Below are positions 1 to 8,571 of a DNA stretch of 64,000 nucleotides, piece after piece. The notes under the pieces were generated by a model. It was not told where the DNA came from, searched no databases, and was given only the letters and a program-made list of their open reading frames with translations. Source of the stretch: Saccharibacillus endophyticus. Its GTDB lineage: Bacteria > Bacillota > Bacilli > Paenibacillales > Paenibacillaceae. Both the position numbers and the translations under genes were made by a program. Each line of letters starts with the position of its first letter. Positions within the stretch are counted from its first letter, which is position 1. Where the stretch lies: NCBI RefSeq assembly GCF_013185185.1, contig NZ_JAAZWE010000005.1:496001-560000 (forward strand). Direction: 5' to 3'.

Positions 1-2
1 TT

Positions 3-671
3 TTGCCGCAAATCAAACTATTCGAATCGCTCCCGGCAGAAATCATCCATGAAATCGCACAATCGGCACCCCGGTCAAATACGGTTCGATTCGCAAAAAG
101 TTCGATTCTTCAGACGCCCGACAACGAAAAAAACGGTTTGTTTTTCGTCATTGCCGGCAAACTCCGCTTTTACAAAACCGATCCGTTCGGTAAACAGCAT
201 ACGGTCTGCATGCTGATCGAAGGGGGCATTTTCGGCGAAGTCGAACCGTTCTCTTTGGGTGCGAGAGGAAGTTACGTCGAAGCCTTGGAAGATTCGACGG
301 TTTTTTGGATTCCCGCCGAACGGTTCGAACCGCTGCTGCGCAAGTATCCGGAATTATGTCTGCTGTTTTTATCCGAAATGAGCAAGCGCCTGCGAGATCA
401 GGACGAATTGGTGGAAAAACTGGTGTTCAGGGATCTGCGCGGCAAAGTGCTGTACTTTTTGAACCGGCTGTCCAAAAAGTTCGGCACGGAAGAAAACGAA
501 TACCGAAAAATCGATATCCCTCTGACCCATCAAGAGTTGGCGGATATGATCGGAGCGACAAGAGAAGCGGTATCGCTCGTTTTGAAAGAATTGTCCAATG
601 AAGGGATTCTCGTAACCGGCCGCAAAACGATCAGGATCCATATCGAAAAAATGATGAACGAAATCGATTGA
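3..671 (+). CDS. Crp/Fnr family transcriptional regulator
   Basis: An N-terminal cyclic-nucleotide-binding beta-roll (about residues 15-120, including the IFGEVEPFSLG turn) is followed by a long helix and a C-terminal Crp-type winged helix (about 150-220) with the recognition segment HQELADMIGATREAVS. This is the layout of Crp/Fnr dimeric DNA-binding regulators, and the length (about 222 residues) is normal. The cysteine cluster of Fnr-type oxygen sensors is not visible, so an oxygen-sensing role is not supported. The first in-frame TTG is at the window edge, so the true start may lie upstream. The ligand is unknown. It lies directly upstream of an oxidoreductase-type gene pair that it might control; that is inference. 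Confidence 0.85.
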   Translation: MPQIKLFESLPAEIIHEIAQSAPRSNTVRFAKSSILQTPDNEKNGLFFVIAGKLRFYKTDPFGKQHTVCMLIEGGIFGEVEPFSLGARGSYVEALEDSTVFWIPAERFEPLLRKYPELCLLFLSEMSKRLRDQDELVEKLVFRDLRGKVLYFLNRLSKKFGTEENEYRKIDIPLTHQELADMIGATREAVSLVLKELSNEGILVTGRKTIRIHIEKMMNEID

Positions 672-777
672 TTTATGTCTTTGTAATCTGCATTGCTGTC
701 GGCTTGCGCGTCCGGCGTTATGATAATTTCCGAAACGAAATCCCTGTACAACAGGAAACGCATAGGAGAAATCGATC

Positions 778-1110
778 ATGCCCAACTCGCAAGTTCAACT
801 TCATATTCGCTTCACGGCCAAGCCGGGGAAAAAAGAAGCGTTCCGCGCGGCTTTATTTTCCTTGATCGGGGAGATGTCGTCGGAGAAAGCTTTTGTCGGC
901 GCTATCGTTTCCGACGATCTCGATCAACCGGATGACTTAATCATCTATGAAACGTGGCACGGCACCAGAGACAGCTGGCTGGCGGAAGAATTCATTAAGC
1001 CGTACCGAAAAGACTACGAGGAAAAACTCGGGGCTTTGATCGCGAACCGAAGCGTCAGTTGGCTGCGGCCGGTAAGCGAATGGGGAAATTCCGGCATCGA
1101 TGCACGATAA
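778..1110 (+). CDS. antibiotic biosynthesis monooxygenase (ABM) domain protein, putative quinol monooxygenase
   Basis: A 110-residue single-domain protein that fits the ABM/dimeric alpha-beta barrel fold: an opening strand QLHIRFTAKPGKKEAFRAAL, a middle segment DDLIIYETWHGTRDSW and a closing helix-strand with EFIKPYRKDYEEKL. Small proteins of this kind oxidise quinols or related aromatics without a cofactor, or only bind ligands. The start ATG has a good ribosome site (AGGAGA 8 bases upstream). It is 26 bp upstream of the short-chain dehydrogenase and probably co-transcribed with it, which suggests a shared redox or detoxification role. The substrate cannot be read from sequence. Confidence 0.75.
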   Translation: MPNSQVQLHIRFTAKPGKKEAFRAALFSLIGEMSSEKAFVGAIVSDDLDQPDDLIIYETWHGTRDSWLAEEFIKPYRKDYEEKLGALIANRSVSWLRPVSEWGNSGIDAR

Positions 1111-1136
1111 ATTCAGGATAACGGAGGCTGATCGAT

Positions 1137-1883
1137 ATGGGAAAATTTGAAGGAAAAGTAGCCGTCATTACCGGAGGAACAAGCGGAATCGGGCTTACGA
1201 CGGCGCGGCGATTCGTCTCGGAAGGCGCCTACGTGTTCATTACCGGCCGCAGGCAAAGCGAGTTGGACGCGGCAGTCGAGCTGATCGGCGATCAGGCGAC
1301 GGGCGTGCAGGGCGACGTTTCGAACTTGAAAGATTTGGACAGATTGTTCGATACGGTCAAACAGGAGAAAGGACATCTGGATATTCTGTTCGCGAATGCC
1401 GGAATCGGAAGCATGCTGCCTTTGGGTCAAATTACGGAAGAACAATACGATACGATCTTCGACGTGAACGTCAAAGGAACGCTTTTCACGATCCAAAAGG
1501 CTTTGCCGCTGTTTCCCGATAAAAAAGGAACGATTATTCTGACCGGCTCCACGGCAGGAACGATCGGCGATCCGGCGTTCAGCGTCTACGGCGGCAGCAA
1601 AGCGGCTCTTCGCCAGATGGCCAGGAACTGGATCATGGATCTGAAAGGTACCGGAATACGGCTTAACGTGCTGAGTCCCGGCGGAATCTATACCCCGGCT
1701 TACGACGATATGTTCGGGGACTCTCTCGATCAAGTGCTCGAATCGTGGCAGAACAACGTTCCGTTGGGACGCATGGGCACGACAGAAGATATCGCCGACG
1801 CGGTGATGTTCCTCGCTTCCGAAGAAAGCAGTTACGTGAACGGCATCGAATTGTTCGTGGACGGCGGGATCGCTCAGGTTTAA
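1137..1883 (+). CDS. SDR family NAD(P)-dependent oxidoreductase
   Basis: A 248-residue classical short-chain dehydrogenase/reductase. It has the nucleotide-binding TGGTSGIG motif at residues 12-19, the NAG motif near 87, and the catalytic Ser138, Tyr151 and Lys155 (STAG...YGGSK). The C-terminus FVDGGIAQV is typical of 3-oxoacyl-ACP reductase-like members. GRR after the second strand (about 37-39) suggests NADPH preference; this is inference. It follows the ABM gene in the same direction with a GGAGG ribosome site and is closed by the hairpin at 1914-1944. The substrate is unknown. Confidence 0.9.
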   Translation: MGKFEGKVAVITGGTSGIGLTTARRFVSEGAYVFITGRRQSELDAAVELIGDQATGVQGDVSNLKDLDRLFDTVKQEKGHLDILFANAGIGSMLPLGQITEEQYDTIFDVNVKGTLFTIQKALPLFPDKKGTIILTGSTAGTIGDPAFSVYGGSKAALRQMARNWIMDLKGTGIRLNVLSPGGIYTPAYDDMFGDSLDQVLESWQNNVPLGRMGTTEDIADAVMFLASEESSYVNGIELFVDGGIAQV

Positions 1884-1913
1884 TACAATCGGACAGCGCG
1901 GCAGCGCAGCAAA

Positions 1914-1944
1914 AAAGACACCGGGCATGGATGCCGGTGTCTTT
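1914..1944 (-). terminator. intrinsic terminator shared by the convergent SDR and ABC-F genes
   Basis: An 11-bp perfect stem AAAGACACCGG/CCGGTGTCTTT with a 9-base loop. Read on the minus strand it is followed by a run of six T, so it suits the ABC-F gene best. It also lies 31 bp after the SDR stop and may work in both directions. Confidence 0.8.
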
Positions 1945-1987
1945 CGTTATGCCTTTTTCCGTCCTCGACTGCTGCAGGAGCCGCTTT

Positions 1988-3727
1988 TTAAAGAGTCTTA
2001 ATGATCGCTTCCAACTCTTCCAACAGTACTTTGGCAAGTTCGAAGTTTTCGTTTTTCAACGCTTGTTCGACTTTCAACTCCACGGCTTTTTTCTGCTGTT
2101 CGTTGTGCAGGTAATCTTTGCTGAAATGACGGTTGTAAATCATTTGTCTGAATTTGCGCATCGTCATTTTTCGGATACTTTTGTTGTCGATGATCAGCAC
2201 GTAATCCATGCCGTTGACGACGGAATAGAAATCGTGGGAGATCATCAGGATCGCGCCTTTGTAGTCTTGAACGGCTTTTTCCAGCGCGATTTGCGAGTAG
2301 AGATCCAGATGGCTTGTCGGTTCGTCGAGAATCAGCACATTGGCCTCGGCGGCGGCGACTTTCGCCAATTGGAGCATGTTTTTTTCGCCGCCGGACAAGG
2401 ATTCGATTTTTTGCTCCAGAATCTCGCCTTCGAAGCCGTAATGCAGCAGATGCGCGCGGATCTCGTCATACGTATCGAATCCGGCATCGATAAACTCGTG
2501 CAGAATCGTGTTGGAGTCCTTTAGCGTCTCTCCTTGAAGCTGCGACAAATAACCGATTTTCGCATCCGGATTGATCCGGATCGCTTCATGCTCGTTACGG
2601 AAAATGTCGCGCAGCAGCGTCGTTTTTCCCGTACCGTTCGGACCGATGATCGCGACTTTATCCGTGGATTTGATCTCGAACGTCACGTTTTGGAGCAGCA
2701 GCTCGTCGAACGAAACGCCGTAATCCTCTACGTTGATCACGGCGACATCTTCCAATTCAGGCCCGTTCGCGAACGTGATCTTCGGCTGCTTGATATCGAC
2801 GAACGGCGCTTTGATCCGGCGGGCTTCCAAACGTTCCTGGAATCGCACTCTGGCTTTGAGCGCGCGGCCTCTCGACGCTTCCGAATTGTACGTCGCGATC
2901 TCTCTGAGGTTGTCGATAATGCCGTCGTAACGCTCGATCTCTTCCCGTTCGGCGACCGCGATTTCTTGCAGCTCGATCTTGGTCTGAAGCAGATAGAAGT
3001 TGTAATCGATATAGCGTCCGTCGAACTCCTGAATTTCGGTGTTTTCGAGGTGGATGATTTTGTTGAAGCAGTGGTTCAGCAGGTAGCGGTTGTGCGTGAC
3101 GACCAGCAGCATGCCTTTATGGGAATTGATCAGCTTGCGCAGCGAATTCAAGTTCTCGAAGTCCAAAAAGACATCCGGTTCGTCCATAATGAGCAAATCC
3201 GGACGGCTGATCATTTCCTTCATGACCTGAATCAGCTTGAATTCCCCGCCGCTTACGGAGGTGACGTCCAGGTCTTTGAGATTCATCAGGTTGGCCAGGT
3301 TCAGCTGTTTGTTGATGACGTTCTCGAAGTTGTCTCCGTCCATCGCGTTGAACGCGTCCAAAGCCAGTTGATACTTTTCCATCACCGCATCCATGTCCGA
3401 CGTCGTCGCCATTTCCGCGTAAATCCCGGTGAGCTCGTCTTGAATCTTGTTGAACGGTTCCGCGATATATTCAAACACGGTCATGTGCTGCGTAGGATCA
3501 ACTTGCGAAAACTGACTGACGTAGCCGATGCTGCAATCCGGATCGATCGTGAGTTTCCCGTCGTACAAATGCTTGTCCGGATCCATCAGGATCTCGATCA
3601 GAGTGCTTTTCCCGCTGCCGCTGGTGCCGATAAATGCGCAGTGCTGCCCTTCTTCGAGCGTGAAGGAAACGTCGGTGTAGAGTTCTTTTTGCGGGAAGGA
3701 GAAGGAGAGGTGTTCTAGTTTGATCAT
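1988..3727 (-). CDS. ABC-F family ATP-binding cassette protein
   Basis: A 579-residue protein with two fused ATPase domains and no membrane segments, the hallmark of ABC-F translation factors that act at the ribosomal E site. The first domain has Walker A GTSGSGKS (34-41) and signature SVSGGEF (about 159). The second has GPNGTGKT (about 358-365) and SLSGGEK (about 444). Between them is a charged helical linker (about 235-320), the part that reaches towards the peptidyl-tRNA. The C-terminal tail (about 545-579, EQALKNENFELAKVLLEELE) resembles a UVR-type coiled motif. The family includes both housekeeping factors (EttA, YfmR, YkpA-like) and antibiotic-resistance proteins, and sequence alone does not decide between these. 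The gene stands alone. Confidence 0.85.
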   Translation of the reverse strand: MIKLEHLSFSFPQKELYTDVSFTLEEGQHCAFIGTSGSGKSTLIEILMDPDKHLYDGKLTIDPDCSIGYVSQFSQVDPTQHMTVFEYIAEPFNKIQDELTGIYAEMATTSDMDAVMEKYQLALDAFNAMDGDNFENVINKQLNLANLMNLKDLDVTSVSGGEFKLIQVMKEMISRPDLLIMDEPDVFLDFENLNSLRKLINSHKGMLLVVTHNRYLLNHCFNKIIHLENTEIQEFDGRYIDYNFYLLQTKIELQEIAVAEREEIERYDGIIDNLREIATYNSEASRGRALKARVRFQERLEARRIKAPFVDIKQPKITFANGPELEDVAVINVEDYGVSFDELLLQNVTFEIKSTDKVAIIGPNGTGKTTLLRDIFRNEHEAIRINPDAKIGYLSQLQGETLKDSNTILHEFIDAGFDTYDEIRAHLLHYGFEGEILEQKIESLSGGEKNMLQLAKVAAAEANVLILDEPTSHLDLYSQIALEKAVQDYKGAILMISHDFYSVVNGMDYVLIIDNKSIRKMTMRKFRQMIYNRHFSKDYLHNEQQKKAVELKVEQALKNENFELAKVLLEELEAIIKTL

Positions 3728-3905
3728 GGTGTTACCTTTCTGAATCGCCGTTATGGCGGTTATTTGGGAAAGCTGCTTAGAAATCAGGGATTATATTGTG
3801 CTTTTACTGTTATGATTATACGTTTTTCGCCTCCGAGTTGCACCGTTCATTTTTGTTCACGGCAAATAGAGGACCCCCGGATCGGGAGCCCTCCGCATGC
3901 TTGTC

Positions 3906-5981
3906 TCAAGTGAGCGAATCCAAAGCGGTCTTTAACTGCGGATTGAATTCCAGCACGTTCAAGATGACTTGCACGGCTTCCGCACGCGTGGCATTGCTCT
4001 TCGGATAGAAATTGTCGGTTCCGTTTCCTTTGACGATTCCGGCCTGCGCTCCCGCTACGATCTCGGCTGCCGCATAAGAATCGTTCAGGTCATTAAAACG
4101 GACTTTTTCCCGGTCTTTCGCCGCGTTGTCCAGATTTACGATCCGCGACAGCATGACCATCATTTCTTCGCGCGTAATGGTTTGATTCGGCTTGAAGCTG
4201 TCATCGCTATATCCCTTGATTACGCCTGTCGATACGAGGTTCCCGATCTCTTCTTTCGCCCAGTGATTCTCAATGTCTTTCAGCGCCGTATTTGCGTTCC
4301 CGGCCCGGATATCGAACGAACGGTTCAGAATCGCTGCGAATTCGGCGCGAGTGACGGAATGATTCGGCTTGAACGTTCCGTCTTGGTAGCCGTTGATCAG
4401 CTGCAACCGGATAAACGTACGGATCGGCTTGTCCGCCCAGTGTCCTTCCGTATCGGCAAAATCGACGACAACGTTGATTTCCTTCGCCTGTGCTACGAGG
4501 GATTCAATTTTCTTGACTAATTCGTCCGTATTCACAATGCCTGTTTTGAATACAGACGCTACAGGTTCCGGTAATGCCGATGTTGACGGTACTACCGGCG
4601 TTACTACAGGTGGCGTTACCGCTGGCGGCGTTACTGATGGCACTGTCATTGGCGGCAATGCCGGGTTGGTTATAATCGGCGTCTCTACAGGCGTAGAAGG
4701 CACCGGTGACACCGGAACAGATAGCGAATGCGGCGTTGCTTTCACTTCTTCGGATGACGCGCTTGTTCCGGAAGGATTGACGGCTTTAACCGCAAAATAA
4801 TAAGTCGTTCCGTTCGTCAGTCCGGCGGCATCGTACTCTGTTCCGGTTACCGAAGCGACGGCTTCTCCGTAGATGCCGGAAGTCGTCCCTTGATACACGG
4901 AATAGGTTACCGCTCCGGGCACTTCGCTCCACTTCAACCGTGCGCGACCGTCACCCGCTTCGACGGATTTCAGACTCGGTGCCGCTGCCTCAAGTCCGGG
5001 CCAAGGAAGCGTAACCGGCGGGTCCGTCCGAGTCGTCACCGGCGTTAACCCCGCAGCATCGAATGCGAGCTGCACGCCCGTCAATCCCGCTTCGCTCGCC
5101 GCTCCGAGATCGGCAAAGGTCGCGACGCCCGCGTTTGCTGTCGCGGACAGGGTTCCGGTCAGCGTCCATGCGCCCGTATCTTTTTTCGATACGGTTACGA
5201 CCGTGCTGCTGTCGCCCATGCTTGTATTCCCGTAAGCATCGCGCAGCGTAACCACGGGCTGCCTTGCGAACGTACTCCCGTTGACGGTCGGGGCTGCAAG
5301 TTCGGTCGTTAGTTCCATAGAAGCCGTATTTCCCGCCGTAGACGTGATATTCAACGTATTCGTTTGCGGCGCTGCCACGCCCTCCACGCTCAGTGCAATA
5401 GATTGTTCCGCCGCTTTATTCAGCGTCAGATTCACTGTAGCTGAACCGTTTACGAAAAGGACGCTGAACGTATTCGACCCTTCCGTCAAGTCTGTTCCAT
5501 TGAAGCTGCCGTACGATCCGCCCGGTGCGGCCGCATAACCGGAGATCGTCACGTTATGCGTTCCTTCAAACGCGGTATCCGCGTTGTCCTCCGAATCCTT
5601 CACCGTCAGCGTGATCGCATTATCCGCTCCGACTTTTACGATCGATGAAGCAGCCGCGGCACTCGCCGTATCCATTGGTTTCAGATCACGTACGACCAAA
5701 TGTAACGTAGATTCTTTTTGAATATTGTAATCGGAAAGGGTGCGCCCGTCCTCCAACTGTTTACCGGCAAAGATCAACTTCATTCGTTCCGGCGGGATTC
5801 CTTCCTTATCTTGTATTTTTGCTTTTACGTTTTCGATCGAATCACTGGGTTCCACGTCCAAAGCAATCGTCGTTCCCGTAAGTGTTTTAACGAAGACTTG
5901 CATGGCAAATGCATATTGCGGGAGCGAAAACAGTAAAACGACAATCAACAATAGGCTGGCATACGATTTCTTTTTTCTCAT
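3906..5981 (-). CDS. secreted ubiquitin domain / Ig-like / fibronectin III / S-layer homology protein
   Basis: A 691-residue surface protein. Residues 1-26 are a signal peptide ending PQYAFA. Residues 27-98 align without gaps to eukaryotic ubiquitin 1-72 with 62 identities. The predicted signal-peptidase cut (AFA before MQVFV) would expose ubiquitin Met1 as the mature N-terminus. Lys6, 27, 29, 33, 48 and 63 and the Leu8/Ile44/His68/Val70 patch are kept. Lys11 is Thr. The conjugating Gly-Gly tail is absent: the chain runs on as VRDLKP. Then come two bacterial Ig-like regions (about 105-330), a fibronectin type III domain (about 332-415), a Pro/Thr/Val-rich linker (about 420-480) and three SLH repeats (about 505-691) that would bind secondary cell-wall polymer. 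The start has an AGAGGA ribosome site. The gene is monocistronic. Origin by capture of a eukaryotic ubiquitin is inference. Confidence 0.9.
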   Translation of the reverse strand: MRKKKSYASLLLIVVLLFSLPQYAFAMQVFVKTLTGTTIALDVEPSDSIENVKAKIQDKEGIPPERMKLIFAGKQLEDGRTLSDYNIQKESTLHLVVRDLKPMDTASAAAASSIVKVGADNAITLTVKDSEDNADTAFEGTHNVTISGYAAAPGGSYGSFNGTDLTEGSNTFSVLFVNGSATVNLTLNKAAEQSIALSVEGVAAPQTNTLNITSTAGNTASMELTTELAAPTVNGSTFARQPVVTLRDAYGNTSMGDSSTVVTVSKKDTGAWTLTGTLSATANAGVATFADLGAASEAGLTGVQLAFDAAGLTPVTTRTDPPVTLPWPGLEAAAPSLKSVEAGDGRARLKWSEVPGAVTYSVYQGTTSGIYGEAVASVTGTEYDAAGLTNGTTYYFAVKAVNPSGTSASSEEVKATPHSLSVPVSPVPSTPVETPIITNPALPPMTVPSVTPPAVTPPVVTPVVPSTSALPEPVASVFKTGIVNTDELVKKIESLVAQAKEINVVVDFADTEGHWADKPIRTFIRLQLINGYQDGTFKPNHSVTRAEFAAILNRSFDIRAGNANTALKDIENHWAKEEIGNLVSTGVIKGYSDDSFKPNQTITREEMMVMLSRIVNLDNAAKDREKVRFNDLNDSYAAAEIVAGAQAGIVKGNGTDNFYPKSNATRAEAVQVILNVLEFNPQLKTALDSLT

Positions 5982-6144
5982 CTGGTTGATCCTCTCGCTG
6001 TGATTAATAGGGATTGCTCTCTTTATATTTTATCGTGCAGAAGAGTCCTTCTTGTGAGCGACGAAGAAATTTTAAGCCTGGACGTCGAACGCGCAAATCC
6101 GAATTCTTCTTTCGTCCGTGTCGTTCCGGCTTCGAGCGGGAAAA

Positions 6145-7101
6145 TCAGCGCTTGCGTTCGACGAGTCCGGCTTCCCACAAAAGCACGCTTCCGTTCGAAC
6201 CGTCCTCCGGACGGCTCAATTCGATCGTAAGCTCCCGCGCGTTCCGAACGTCGAACTCGACTTTTTCCGTATCGAAAATATCGCCGTCAGCGCCTTGAAA
6301 AGAAAATTCGTAGACCGGTTCGCCGTCGACGATAAACGTCATGCCGCCGCCTGTCCCTCCTTCTACGGTTCCGTACGCCTGAAAGCGGATATAGCCGCCT
6401 TCCAGCTCGTAATGCAGCGTCTCCGTGCCTTCGCCCGACCAAGCGTGCAGCTTGGGCGCGTAAGGATCGTCGGCCGCGCCCGTCTGCTCAAGACCGGCGG
6501 GAACCTTCTCCCACCTCACCGTTCCTTCCGAAGGCTGCAGGTTCTCCAAAGCGATCTCGCCGGCTTCCGCGTATCGCTGAACCATCCGCTCTGCCGCCGA
6601 AGGAGCTGCCAAGAAAATCGATGCGAGCAGCAGCGCGGAAGCAGCCGTATACGCGATTCGTTTAAAGCCGAATACGGCGCCGCCCAGGTATTTGCCGATC
6701 ACCCACGCCGCATAACCGGTCAGGAAACCCGATGTATTCAGCACGACGTCGTTGATATCGAATCTCCCGAGTCCCGTAAGCAGTTGAAGCGTTTCGACCA
6801 GCAGATTGCCGACCAAAAAAGTTCCGATCAGCTTCAACGGCCCCCAACGGATCAGCATCGGCAGCAGCAGACCGCAGGGGATGAAAGCCAGATAATTGCC
6901 CAGTTGAAACAGCATGAACGGATTATGAAGCAGGCCGGCGAAGCGGAAAGGCGCGATCGCCTCAAGCGACAAGTTGTACAAATAAACGCCTTTCGCCGCT
7001 TTTTCCGAACGGCCGAATCCGAAGAAGAGGAAGTATAACAGCAGCGCGAAATAAAAAGCGGCGGCTGCGTTCAAAAGGCGGTGCCGGATTATCGAAGTCA
7101 T
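6145..7101 (-). CDS. VanZ-like membrane protein with extracytoplasmic C-terminal domain
   Basis: The N-terminal half has about five hydrophobic segments in the VanZ arrangement, including the LVGNLLVETLQLL and RFDINDVVLNTSGFLTGY motifs. VanZ proteins are integral membrane proteins, some linked to teicoplanin resistance; most have no known role. The C-terminal half (about residues 170-318) is soluble and beta-rich, with a pattern resembling carbohydrate-binding NPCBM-type domains; this is tentative. The ATG at 7101 is chosen because AAAGGAGA lies 6 bases upstream; the longer open frame to 7197 has no such site. The gene is transcribed away from the TPR gene. A surface or cell-envelope role is the most that can be supported. 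Confidence 0.75.
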   Translation of the reverse strand: MTSIIRHRLLNAAAAFYFALLLYFLFFGFGRSEKAAKGVYLYNLSLEAIAPFRFAGLLHNPFMLFQLGNYLAFIPCGLLLPMLIRWGPLKLIGTFLVGNLLVETLQLLTGLGRFDINDVVLNTSGFLTGYAAWVIGKYLGGAVFGFKRIAYTAASALLLASIFLAAPSAAERMVQRYAEAGEIALENLQPSEGTVRWEKVPAGLEQTGAADDPYAPKLHAWSGEGTETLHYELEGGYIRFQAYGTVEGGTGGGMTFIVDGEPVYEFSFQGADGDIFDTEKVEFDVRNARELTIELSRPEDGSNGSVLLWEAGLVERKR

Positions 7102-7286
7102 CAAAAAATCTCCTTTGGGCTGTGGTTGTGAGTTATGAAGCGGAATCCGCAGCGTCAGGAAGACGGTTCGAACCGGAAAAATGTATCGGTTAATCACCTA
7201 TAAATCGGCAGGAAAGTCGGTTAGACTTTTAATGGAAAGATTTTGACCGAAACGAATTCATATCCCGACCGAACAGGAGGAATATC

Positions 7287-7709
7287 GTGCAGCTCTCAGA
7301 CTTCACTTACTCCGCTATCCAGACGCTGTGCCGACAAGGCGACGAACTGGCGAAAGCAGGCGACCTTGAAACCGCCAAACAGCAGTATCTGGCCGCGCTC
7401 CGTTTATTGCCCGACCCTGCCCGGGAATGGGAAGCCGCGACCTGGATTTACGTTGCGCTGGGCGACGTGCATTATAAGACGAACCATTTCGAAAAGGCGT
7501 TCAAATGTTTTTTCAATGCCGTCCAGTGTCCGAAAGGGCTAGGCAATCCGTATATCCATCTTCGGCTGGGGCAGGTCTATTACGAGCAGGAGAATTTCGA
7601 CAAAGCGGCGGACGAGTTAAGTCGTGCCTATATGGGCGGCGGCATCGAAATTTTTATGGAAGATGATCCGAAATATTTGGAGTTTTTGGAGACAAGGATG
7701 CGGATTTGA
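7287..7709 (+). CDS. tetratricopeptide-repeat protein
   Basis: A 140-residue, entirely helical protein with three TPR-like units (about 10-45, 50-82, 88-122), each showing the alternating small and aromatic residues of the family (for example GNPYIHLRLGQVYYEQENFDKAADELSRAY). The GTG at 7287 is the start: AGGAGG lies 5 bases upstream. No signal peptide or membrane segment is present. TPR proteins are binding scaffolds. Single-gene short forms like this occur as immunity or chaperone proteins, but no partner is encoded next to it. Function unknown. Confidence 0.75.
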   Translation: MQLSDFTYSAIQTLCRQGDELAKAGDLETAKQQYLAALRLLPDPAREWEAATWIYVALGDVHYKTNHFEKAFKCFFNAVQCPKGLGNPYIHLRLGQVYYEQENFDKAADELSRAYMGGGIEIFMEDDPKYLEFLETRMRI

Positions 7710-7752
7710 CCGACCGGGAAAAACGGTACAGCTTCGGCCGCGGAACCTGTGA

Positions 7753-7758
7753 TATAAT
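7753..7758 (+). promoter_or_regulatory. probable -10 element for the YczE-like gene
   Basis: TATAAT preceded by TGTGA, an extended -10 form, 54 bp upstream of the ATG at 7813. No convincing -35 box sits 16-18 bp upstream. Confidence 0.5.
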
Positions 7759-7812
7759 GGCGTCGTTATTCACACTGGACAAAAATGACAATCTGACGAT
7801 GGGACGGTTCAT

Positions 7813-8472
7813 ATGAAGGGATTTTTGACCACGCTAGCCGATCCGAAACGATTGACCATCATGCTGATCGGCAATATTTTTTTGGGTATGGGAATAAGCA
7901 TTTTCAAACTTTCAGGCTTGGGGAACGATCCTTTCAGCGGTATGGTGATGGCTTTGGCGGATACGAGCGGAATCGTATATGCCCGCTTTCTGATCCTGCT
8001 CAACCTGTCCTTGTTCGCGGTGCAGCTGATTTGGGGACGCCGCTTTATCGGAGCCGGTACGATTGTAAACGCTGTATTCCTCGGTTACTTCGCGACGTTC
8101 TTTTACGATATCTGGATCGACGCGCTGGGCGAACCCCAACTGCTGTGGCAGCGCGTGGTGACGGTGGCGATCGGCGTCGTCGTATGCAGCTTCGGGGTAT
8201 CCCTGTATCAGACCTCCAACGTCGGCATCGCGCCTTACGACGCTCTGTCGCTGCTGATGAGAGATCGCTTCCCGCGAGTCAGCTATTTCTGGCACCGCAT
8301 GTTCACCGACGCTCTGTGCGCGCTGATTTGTTTCTTGTTCGGAGGCATTATCGGGCTGGGGACGCTGGTTTGCATGATCGGCTTGGGACCGATCATTCAT
8401 TTCTTCAACGTGTATTTCACGGAAAAACTTTTGGCCGGAAAAAATGCACCTCCAAAAACGGTAAGCTCTTAA
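7813..8472 (+). CDS. YczE/YitT family integral membrane protein
   Basis: A 219-residue protein with about five or six hydrophobic segments. It carries the family signatures GNIFLGMGISIFKLSGLGNDPFSGM near the N-terminus and SNVGIAPYDALSLLM near the middle. The family (YczE/YyaS/YitT) is widespread in Firmicutes. B. subtilis YczE is needed for surfactin synthesis or secretion by an unknown mechanism, and that function should not be transferred without evidence. It is a single gene with its own promoter-like -10 box and the hairpin at 8507-8548 behind it. Confidence 0.8.
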   Translation: MKGFLTTLADPKRLTIMLIGNIFLGMGISIFKLSGLGNDPFSGMVMALADTSGIVYARFLILLNLSLFAVQLIWGRRFIGAGTIVNAVFLGYFATFFYDIWIDALGEPQLLWQRVVTVAIGVVVCSFGVSLYQTSNVGIAPYDALSLLMRDRFPRVSYFWHRMFTDALCALICFLFGGIIGLGTLVCMIGLGPIIHFFNVYFTEKLLAGKNAPPKTVSS

Positions 8473-8506
8473 ATGCCGAACGAACATTATAGGTCAACCG
8501 CTTCGC

Positions 8507-8548
8507 ACCCTATCGCGCTGCCGCTTATGACGCAGCAGGCGATAGGGT
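8507..8548. terminator. terminator-like hairpin between convergent genes
   Basis: Stem ACCCTATCGC/GCGATAGGGT with an inner GCTGC/GCAGC pairing, lying between the YczE-like gene (plus) and the VOC gene (minus). The T tract is weak on both sides (TTATTT on plus). Confidence 0.55.
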
Positions 8549-8571
8549 TATTTGCATGCGGAAAGGTTCTG

